NCBI GenBank assembly: GCA_947482115.1 | Contig: CANKII010000011.1 | Location: 1 to 44,966 of the forward strand | Direction: 5' to 3' | Source: Fibrobacterota bacterium | GTDB lineage: Bacteria > Fibrobacterota > Fibrobacteria > UBA11236 | Length of the DNA: 44,966 nt | Shown: piece after piece, positions 34,304 through 43,000 of the stretch | Position numbering within the stretch: the first letter of the stretch is position 1 | How the letters are laid out: each line of letters begins with the position of its first letter | Made by a program: the position numbers and the translations under genes | The notes under the pieces: generated by a model | The model's input: only the letters and a program-made list of their open reading frames with translations | What the model was told of the DNA's origin: nothing | Database searches by the model: none

Positions 34304-36601
34304 ATGAAGCTGAGCAAGAAATTTGGAATACTGACTCTTTTGTTGTGCACGGGCGGATCTTTTGCCGCAGCTTTTAATGCCAACTGGGCGTTTCCGGTCG
34401 GTCTAAGAAACGTGACACTTCCCTTGAATGTACCGATGCCGCACAGTCTGAATGCTTCCGCAACATCCGGCGGGCCGGCCACAGGCTGTTCGTCAACGCC
34501 AACGCTGCCTGCGGGGCTCGTGGTAAATCTTAGCGGCAGCACCTGCAAGATTTCCGGAACTCCCACGGCTGGCGCACCCCAAACGGTTTACACCATCACG
34601 GCAACCACCAGCGCCGCATCCAGCACCACCCCGGAAACTCTAACTGTCACCCCTGTCATGAATCTGGCCTATACGCAGAGCTTCGCCACCTATGCAGTAG
34701 GTACGGCCATTGATTCCAATCTGGCAACCGTGGTGGGCTCTGCTCCGGACGGTTATGCCGTTACTTCAGGAACCTTGCCCGCAGGGCTGTCCTTGAATTC
34801 AACAACGGGCATCATTACCGGAACTCCAACCGCCGTTACGGCAGCTTCCAATGTGACCATCACGGCCACCAACGGTGCTTTCACCTCTTCGGTCACGCTG
34901 AATATTGCGGTTCAGGCCGCAGTGGATTACGGCTCCTTCAACATGTACAAGGGAATTACCTATACCCCTTCCGGTATGGCCAGGAGTATCGGGAATTATC
35001 CGCTGCTCGTCAAACTGGATTCCAGTAATTTCGACTTTACGAAATCGATGTCGGATATTTCCACAGTTCCAGCGGGAACAAATTACACCGGCCCGGGAGG
35101 CGCGGATGTTCGATTTACTCGTGCTGATGGGAAGACGGATTTGCCATTTCAAATCGAGCGTTGGGACGGACTCAATCGACGGGCGGAAATTTGGGTGCTG
35201 ATACCCGTGATATCGATGAACACACCCACCATCATCCGGGTGTATTTCGGAAAAACCGGGCAGACCACAACGAGCAGCGATACGGCCGTGTTTTCCACCG
35301 CCAATAAATTCCAGGCAGTTTGGCACATGAACCAAGGCGGTACTGGGAATGAAGCGGATGCAACGCAAAACGCTTATACGGGCACGGCGGTTGGCACCAC
35401 TCCTCCGGCCACTTCGACCGGGTTGATTGGTTTGGGTCGCAATTTCACAGGCGGAACGGCTTCTCAGGCATTCACCACTACGGCCACCAGCGTCACGGGA
35501 TTTGTCAACAACGGTTTTTACACCCTTTCCGCGTGGGTGAACGCGACTACCATCAACACGGGTACCTATTACACCATCATTCAGAAACACGATCGCCAGT
35601 TCGCGTTGCAAGTGAACAACAGCAATCCCAACAAATGGGAATCCGCTGAATACAATGCCGACAGCGGTGGCACGGCAGGCGCCACAGCCTACGGCTGGAT
35701 GGGCACCGGTACGGGAGCATCCACTAATGCCACCACCGGAGTGCATTACGTCGTCGGCCAGCATGACGGCTTCTATCAACGGATATATCTGGATGGCAGC
35801 CTGTTGCAAACCAACAACGCCACGGGCGGTACGGGGAACGCAGTGGTGTCGTCCAGTACCACTGCGCCGACCCTGACCAATGCCGTCACCATCGGCAGAC
35901 AGTCTGAGTCCGCCACCGGCAGGCCCTGGCTCGGCAACCTGGATGAAATCCGCATGCACAGCACCGTGCGTGATTCCAACTGGATCAAGGCTGATTATCA
36001 AACCCAATTACCAACGGGTACTGCGGTAGCATATGGAGCCAATGTCGTTTTGACTGTCATTCCGGTGATCTCAGTAAACCCCGCTGCGCAAACGGTTCAG
36101 CTTCCTGCGAATACCGCGAAGTTCTTCGTGGTGGCCACGGGCACGGGTCCCTTCACCTACAAATGGATTCGAACGCGTACCGCAGGAACGGACACGCTTG
36201 CTAACACGGGGATATTCACCGGTACGGCGACGGACACGCTCCGTTTAACGGGTGTCACCCTGTCAGACAGTGGCTCAACTTTTAAATGCATGGTGAGTAA
36301 TGCCGCAGGCCCGGCGGTGAGTGCATCCGCTTCGCTTACCGTGTTGTCTGTGGTGGTCGGTATTTCGCCTTCATACGTGGTGCACGTGAAAGGCTTGAGT
36401 CCATTTTCGTTCCGCATACCGGAGGGTGTGAATGCCGTTCGAATGACCGTGGAAAACATGAAGGGACAGGCAGTGTGGAACCGGGAGCTTACCCCGACGC
36501 GTGAGCGCACAGTATCCTGGAATGGCAGCGGCACGGATGGCCATGCGGTGTCTCCCGGAATGTATGTGGTTCGGTTGAAGTTTATTGCATCAGGGCGGTA
36601 A
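34304..36601 (+). CDS. Secreted multidomain protein (He_PIG, DUF2341, LamG-like, Ig, C-terminal sorting-like domain)
   Basis: A 765-residue protein from the ATG at 34304, which has GGGAGGA upstream. The signal peptide ends about residue 21 (GGSFAAA). Next come two He_PIG Ig-like repeats with the LPAGL.LN..TG.I.GTP signature (about 30-205), a DUF2341 domain (from about 207, with DVRFTRADGKTDLPFQIERW), a concanavalin A-like/LamG-like region (about 335-575, starting QAVWHMN), and an Ig-like domain (about 585-685). The last 80 residues (SPFSFRIPEGVNAVRMTVENM, then SPGMYVVRL) resemble FlgD-Ig or type IX sorting tails. Its first 570 residues are closely paralogous to those of the next gene. A surface or glycan-binding role is likely. 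Confidence 0.8.
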   Translation: MKLSKKFGILTLLLCTGGSFAAAFNANWAFPVGLRNVTLPLNVPMPHSLNASATSGGPATGCSSTPTLPAGLVVNLSGSTCKISGTPTAGAPQTVYTITATTSAASSTTPETLTVTPVMNLAYTQSFATYAVGTAIDSNLATVVGSAPDGYAVTSGTLPAGLSLNSTTGIITGTPTAVTAASNVTITATNGAFTSSVTLNIAVQAAVDYGSFNMYKGITYTPSGMARSIGNYPLLVKLDSSNFDFTKSMSDISTVPAGTNYTGPGGADVRFTRADGKTDLPFQIERWDGLNRRAEIWVLIPVISMNTPTIIRVYFGKTGQTTTSSDTAVFSTANKFQAVWHMNQGGTGNEADATQNAYTGTAVGTTPPATSTGLIGLGRNFTGGTASQAFTTTATSVTGFVNNGFYTLSAWVNATTINTGTYYTIIQKHDRQFALQVNNSNPNKWESAEYNADSGGTAGATAYGWMGTGTGASTNATTGVHYVVGQHDGFYQRIYLDGSLLQTNNATGGTGNAVVSSSTTAPTLTNAVTIGRQSESATGRPWLGNLDEIRMHSTVRDSNWIKADYQTQLPTGTAVAYGANVVLTVIPVISVNPAAQTVQLPANTAKFFVVATGTGPFTYKWIRTRTAGTDTLANTGIFTGTATDTLRLTGVTLSDSGSTFKCMVSNAAGPAVSASASLTVLSVVVGISPSYVVHVKGLSPFSFRIPEGVNAVRMTVENMKGQAVWNRELTPTRERTVSWNGSGTDGHAVSPGMYVVRLKFIASGR

Positions 36602-36630
36602 TTCATACATCCTCATACATCCGCCGCACA

Positions 36631-36669
36631 GGTTCCATTCGATTGTAGCTTGGAACCCCCCCCTTTTTT
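36631..36669 (+). terminator. Candidate terminator of the first large secreted protein
   Basis: GGTTCCA (36631-36637) pairs with TGGAACC (36651-36657) across a 13-nt loop, followed by a C-run and six T. The spacing between stem and T-run is longer than usual. Confidence 0.4.
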
Positions 36670-36922
36670 GGTAAAAACTGAACATAGTCTTGTTGGAATG
36701 GCCTATTTCAACCTCATTTTTTATCAAATCTTCCCGTGAAGGCCTCATCGGTGAAAAAGATCAACGGGCGCTTCAGCCTTTGACACGAATTTTCGTGTTA
36801 CGAAAGGTATCAGACTGAAGTTGGAAAAGAGAGATAAAGAGCGGAAAAGGGTAATATTCGTTAACATTCGGACTATTTCTGGAGGTATATTCAGTTACCC
36901 GGATGAAATATTTTGGGAGATA

Positions 36923-36950
36923 TTTTTTAGTGATTCGCGTCACTGAAAAA
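36923..36950. promoter_or_regulatory. CRP-like inverted repeat upstream of the giant gene
   Basis: AGTGA-N6-TCACT (36929-36944) lies inside a longer symmetry with T-runs on the left and A-runs on the right. It differs from the E. coli CRP half-site TGTGA by its first base. It is centred about 133 bp before the ATG at 37069. Two Crp/Fnr regulators are encoded in this window. Confidence 0.45.
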
Positions 36951-37068
36951 TGATTTGGGACGGAGTTTGGAGCTTTTCAGCCCACGAGTGTCCTAAAATG
37001 CAGGAAGTTTAGCGTAACTGTGGCGTGTGAGTTGGTAACGGGCTGTGACTTTTAAAGAGGATGGCATT

Positions 37069-40000
37069 ATGAAAATGAAACTCGGCAAGAAACTTGGAAT
37101 ACTGACTCTTGTGTTGGGTATGAGCGGTGCCTTCGCTGCGGCTTGGAATGCCAACTGGGCATTTCCGGTGGGTTTGAGGAACGTGGTGTTACCGCTGAAC
37201 GTTGCCCTGCCTCATAGCCTTAACGCCAGCGCAACTTCGGGTGGACCGGCCACGGGTTGTTCCTCAAGTCCAGCCCTGCCCACCGGTCTCACCGTCACAT
37301 CAAGCGGCAGTACTTGCAAGATTTCCGGGACACCCACGGTGGCGACTCCTCAAACGGTTTACACAATCACATCAACCACCAGTGCGGCTTCCAGTACAAC
37401 TCCGGAAACGCTTACGGTGGCTTCCGTCATTTTGCGTGGTTACACCCAGAACGTTGCCAACTATGCCGTGGGTGCAGCTATCGATTCCAATTTGGCATCC
37501 ATCATCGGTTCCGCCCCGGATGGTTATTCCGTGACTTCTGGAACTTTGCCTTCAGGTCTTTCCTTGGATGCCGTTACGGGCGCTATTACAGGTACACCCA
37601 CTACGGTGGCTGGAGCAACCAATGTGACTATCACTGCGACTAACGGTTCTTTTACTTCATCAGCCACCCTCAGTATCGCCATCCAAGCCGCAGTGGATTA
37701 TAACTCCTTCAGCAATTACAAGGATATCACCTACACGCCTACAGGTGGATTGGTCAATAACGTGGGGAATTACCCCCTGCTCATCAAATTGACTTCCAGC
37801 AATTTCGACTTCACACAATCGACCTCCGACATTTCCTCCGTTCCTGCAGGAACGAACTATACCGGCACGGGTGGCGCGGATATTCGTTTCACCCGTGCAG
37901 ATGGCGTGACCGATTTGCCCTACCAGATCGAACGCTGGAATTCCACGAGTCAGCTCGCTGAAATTTGGGTGTTGGTGCCATCGATTTCCAAGAGTACTCC
38001 CACCACTATCCGGATGTACTTCGGAAAAACGGGACAGACCACCACCAGTAGCGCCACGGGGGTCTTTTCCACCGCCAACAAGTTTCAGGCCGTCTGGCAC
38101 ATGAATCAGGGCGGCACAGGCAATGAGTTGGATGCGACACAAAATGGATATACTGCCACGGCAACGGGTACTGCAAATCCCACCACTACCTCTACCATGA
38201 TTGGTTTGGGCCGTAATTTTGCCGGCGGTACTGCGTCACAATGTTTTAGGGCATTGACAGCCAGAAGCGTCACCGGTTTTTCACAGAATGGCTTTTATAC
38301 AATCTCCGCTTGGGTTAATCCTACCACGGTTGCTGCCAGTACTTATTACACAGTTATTCAAAAGCATGACAGACAATTCGCCTTGCAGATCACCAACGCT
38401 GCTACCAACGTGTGGGAATCTGCCGAATACAACGCGGACTCCGGAGGTGCTGCTGGCGCAACTCCTTATGGTTGGCATGGGGCTGTAAATCAGACGACTA
38501 GGAATGCTGTAACAGGTGTTCACTATTTAGTTGGACAACACGAGGGCTTTTATCATCGGCTTTATTACGACGGAGCTTTGGTTTATAACAATGGTGGTAG
38601 TACTGGTGTGTCTTCGCCGGGGACTAACACTCCTATACTTGATAGCGCGGTCACCATCGGTCGGCAAGCGGAATCCACCAATGGCAGACCTTGGCTTGGA
38701 AACCTGGACGAAATTCGCATGCATAATACTGTGCGCGATTCTAGCTGGCTTAAAGCGGACTTCCAGACGCAATCACCTACCGGCACGGCAGTGACTTATG
38801 GCGCCACCACGCCTACCAGCACGGATGCTCCGTCGGGCATCAGCTATTCCAGTAATCCCGCCTCCTATGATGGTGGTTCTGCAATTACACCCAATACCGC
38901 CACTCTCTCTGTTGGCTATTCCTCCAACTGGACGGTCACGCCTGCACTGCCAACAGGTTTATCCTTAAACTCTGCCAACGGTACCATTTCCGGAACGCCC
39001 ACTGTGGCAACCGGTGCTGCGAATTATCAAGTTAAAGCCACCAATAATTTTGGTGCGGATTCGACTTTGGTGAACCTCACCGTGAATGCCGTTGCCCCGT
39101 CGAATCTGGTTTACTCCAACACCACTTATACCTTTGGTGCCAACCAGTCGAGCACGTCGGTCACTCCCTCGGTGAACAAAGGCGGACTTGTAGCGACTTA
39201 CACCTCGGATCCCCTTCCTGCTGGATTGAGCATTGACGGCGTCACCGGTATCATCTCCGGCACCCCGACAACGGGTACGGCGACTGCGACGTACAACGTT
39301 TACGTCACGAATACCTCGGGCAGTACATCAATTGCTCTCAGCATCACGGTGCTGAACCCCATTGCCACATTCACCTATGACACGCATACCCTGACGCTTG
39401 GCAAGAATGTGGCCATGACGGCGGATAATGCCACGGTGACGGGAACGGATCCGTTCACACCGGTGAAATTCTTTGTGGGCACGACTTTGCCAGCGGGTCT
39501 TGTCCTGGATTCACTCACAGGCACTGTGTCGGGAACTCCCACAGTGAATCTGGCTGCGACCAAATACGGAATCACGGCCAAGAACGGGATTACGGCGTTT
39601 AATCGCACGGATACGCTGACGATCTCGATTCCGAATGCGCCTACTGCGCTGACATATTCCTCCAATACTCCAATTTATGAGGATGGGCAGGCGATTGCCA
39701 CCAACTCACCCTCGCCATCGGGCACGACTCCGTTCCTGCCGGTCACCTACGCGGTGACTGCGGGTTCGCTGCCTGCGGGTTTGACGCTCAACGCCGATGG
39801 AACCATCACGGGTACTGTTTCTGTGGGTGCTTCCGCCAGCAGTCCCTATGCGGTTTCCATCACAGCCACGAATCCATCGGGGTCGGCTACGGATTCCATC
39901 CTGGTGATCACCGTGCTCAGTTCGGAGGATTATTCGGGCTGGACTTACAACAAGAGCATGACGCTGAATACGTCCACGTTGGCGGCAGGCGTGACCACGG

Positions 40001-43000
40001 CGCAGACAAACTTCCCTGTTCTGGTTCGCCTGACCGGCAGTCACGCGACGGTTTTCAGTCAAGCTATGGCAAACGGTGAGGACATCCGTTTCACGAACGG
40101 AAGCGGAACGCATTTGCCCTATCAAATTGAACGCTGGAGTTTTGCTCCCGGAGACACTTCTGCGGCCATTTGGGTGGCGGCGGATAATGTGGCGGCCAGC
40201 AATACAACCACCATCAAAATGTACTGGGGCAACGGTTCTGCCACCAGCCGCTCCAATGGCGCGGCCGTGTTCAGCAGCGGCTATGTTGGCGTATGGCATT
40301 TGGGAGATGCCACGGGCATCGATCCACGTCCTAACGCGGTGGCTGGAGCTCCTACCGCGAAACTGGCCAACAACTTTACCGGCGTGGAGTTTGGCGGCGG
40401 AGCGGGTACCTATGTCATTCCAAACGGTGTCATCGGCAAAGCGGACACTCTCCGTGGCGGCGGTACAAGGGCCGTACCAACCGCCGCAAGCGATTACCTC
40501 AACATCGGTGATAATGCGGACAGCACGCAGGCCTCAAACACAGCTCCCTATTACCAAGGCAAGAACACGTATACCGGATACAGTAATTTCAGTACCGGCT
40601 TCACATATTCGTTATGGGTAAAACCCACGCAGGGTGCTGCAGGTAACTTCACCTACATGCTCGAGCTTGCAACAACGAATGGGGCTTCCAATAACATTCA
40701 ATTCTTCCGCCCCAATCAGGACAGCGTCTATCGATACGAACACGTTAATAACACCACCAGCGGTGGCACCAAGTCTTCAAATGCCAGTACCATGAAGCCC
40801 TTTAATACATGGCAGCACATTGTTGTGACTGTGGGAACAGGTAGCACCCCCACCGTGAACTTGTACAAGAACGGGGCTACGATGTTCACGGCCTCGAACG
40901 CGACGAATGCCATGGCCAACATTCTCCGTACCAATGCCTGGATAGGAAAATCCAATTACACGGGGGATTTTTATTTCAGAGGCGCTTTTGACGAGCCCGA
41001 AATCTCCAACGTGGCCCGCTCTTCCGACTGGATCCGATTGACCTATAAGAACCAGAAAACGGGTGTCACTCCCGTGTTTGATCTTTCCTATTCAACCCCC
41101 ACCGCATCTTACACCTTTGGTTCAGCCATCACGACCAACAGCCCGTCGGTCACGGGTAATGCGACTCGTTATTCCGTGTCTCCGACTTTGCCCGCAGGCT
41201 TGACATTGAGCAGCTCAACCGGTGCCATCACTGGTACACCGAGTGGTACGGCATCTTCGGCTACGGATTACACCATCACGGCGTTGAGCGACAGCGCATG
41301 GTCCACCACCGCCACGGTGAACATCACCGTCCTCGCGGCTCTACCGACTGTTGCGTACACCCCGACCTCGGTTTCCTATCGCGCTGGTGACATTATTTCC
41401 AAGCTGACTCCGACCATCAGCACGGGTGGAGAAACTCCCGTTATCACCGTCTCTCCGTCTCTTCCTTCGGGCCTCAGCCTGAATTCCACCACGGGTGTCA
41501 TTTCCGGCGCTCCGACTTCCGCTCAAGGCGCGGCGGACTATGTGTTCACCGCGACCAACAGTTCCGGTTCCAGCATGGATACGGTGAACATCACCGTCAC
41601 AGCGGGTGAGGACTATTCTTCATGGACTTATCACAGCGACATGACCTTGAATACGACGACTGCAGGTGCGAACGTGTCCACCGGCGTGGGCAGTGTTCCC
41701 GTGCTGGTTCGTCTGACCGGAAAACATGCGGTGGTGTTCAACCAAGCGCAATCCACAGGTGCGGACATCCGTTTCACCAACGCAGGCGGCAGCCACCTTG
41801 CGTATCAGAAGGAGCGTTGGAGTTTTGCGCCGGGAGACACCTCTGCAGCCATTTGGGTTCTTGCGGATACCGTTTCCGCGAGCGGCACCACCAATGTGCG
41901 CATGTACTGGGGCAACGGTTCAGCCACGGATGATTCCCGCCCGACGGCGGTGTTTGACACGGCGAACGGATTCCAAGGTGTGTGGCATTTGGGTGAAGCG
42001 ACGGATGCGAGTGTGGGCGATGCAACGGTGAACAACTTCACCGGCACACCCGGTACCACCGGTACGGGCGGCAATCCGTTTGACACCACGGGTGTCATCG
42101 GCCAAGCCAAGAGCTTCCGCGTCACCACATTTTCAGGTGGTGCCGGTACGGCGGGAGCATTTTACTCCATGGCTGGAACCGCAAGCAGCAAGCTGAATTA
42201 TCTGGAAGGTTCGATTTATACGGTCTCGGCCTGGGTTCGGGCCTACGACATCGTCAACTCCGGAAAGATCGTGTCCAAGGGGGACAGGCAGTATTACCTG
42301 TCGAAACGGAATACGGGAGCAAGTTGGGAGTTTTCAGAGAACAAGGCCGCTACGGGTTATCAGCAATGGCGGCAGGCTTCTGTGGCGAACCAGTGGAAAT
42401 ACATGGTGGGCGTCCGTCTAAGCAGCGCCACCGGTTCTGCGGGCGGAGCGATGTACATGAACGGTTCCACAGCCAACACCGCTTTTACAACGGGTGGTGC
42501 GGCTGCGAACGTCACAACCGACATCGTGAACATCGGCCGTGACCCGAATCAGGGCGGAACCCCGGGTTATTACTTCACCGGTGCGATTGATGAAGTGACG
42601 ATTTCAAACGTGGCACGCTCTGCGGGTTGGATCCAGTTGAATTACATGAATCAGAAGCCGGGTGTGACGCCGCTGTTCAACCTCAACTATCCGGTGTCGT
42701 CCCCTGCGTACACGAGCCTTATACCGATTCCCACGGATTCGCCGACGGTTGCAGGTAATGCGACGCGTTTTGCCATTGACTCGGCTCTTCCCGCCGGTCT
42801 TTCATTCAGCACTGCCACGGGAGCGATTACGGGAGCTCCCTCGGTACCTTTTGCTTCGCGCAACTACACGGTGACGGCTTACGGTGACAGCGCGTGGTCC
42901 ACGACGACAACCTTGAACATCACGGTGAATGCCAACGCGGGTCCTCCGACCAATCTGACTTACTCCCCGAACACCCAGTTGTTCGGAGTAAACGTTGCTG

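Larger units (their letters stand above)
36602..37068. other. 467-bp intergenic region between the two large paralogues
   Basis: It holds no gene that I can support. It contains a 2x10-bp tandem repeat of TCATACATCC directly after the stop (36603-36622), the terminator-like repeat at 36631-36669, a small hairpin ACACGA-ATTT-TCGTGT (36783-36798), the CRP-like site at 36923-36950, and the AAAGAGG ribosome site at about 37054-37060. The middle is AT-rich and probably carries the promoter of the large gene. Confidence 0.6.

Noticed and set aside
34799-36007. 402-codon open frame antisense to the first secreted protein
   Set aside because: Thr/Gly-rich repeat coding on the plus strand leaves the opposite frame open; no independent evidence of a gene.
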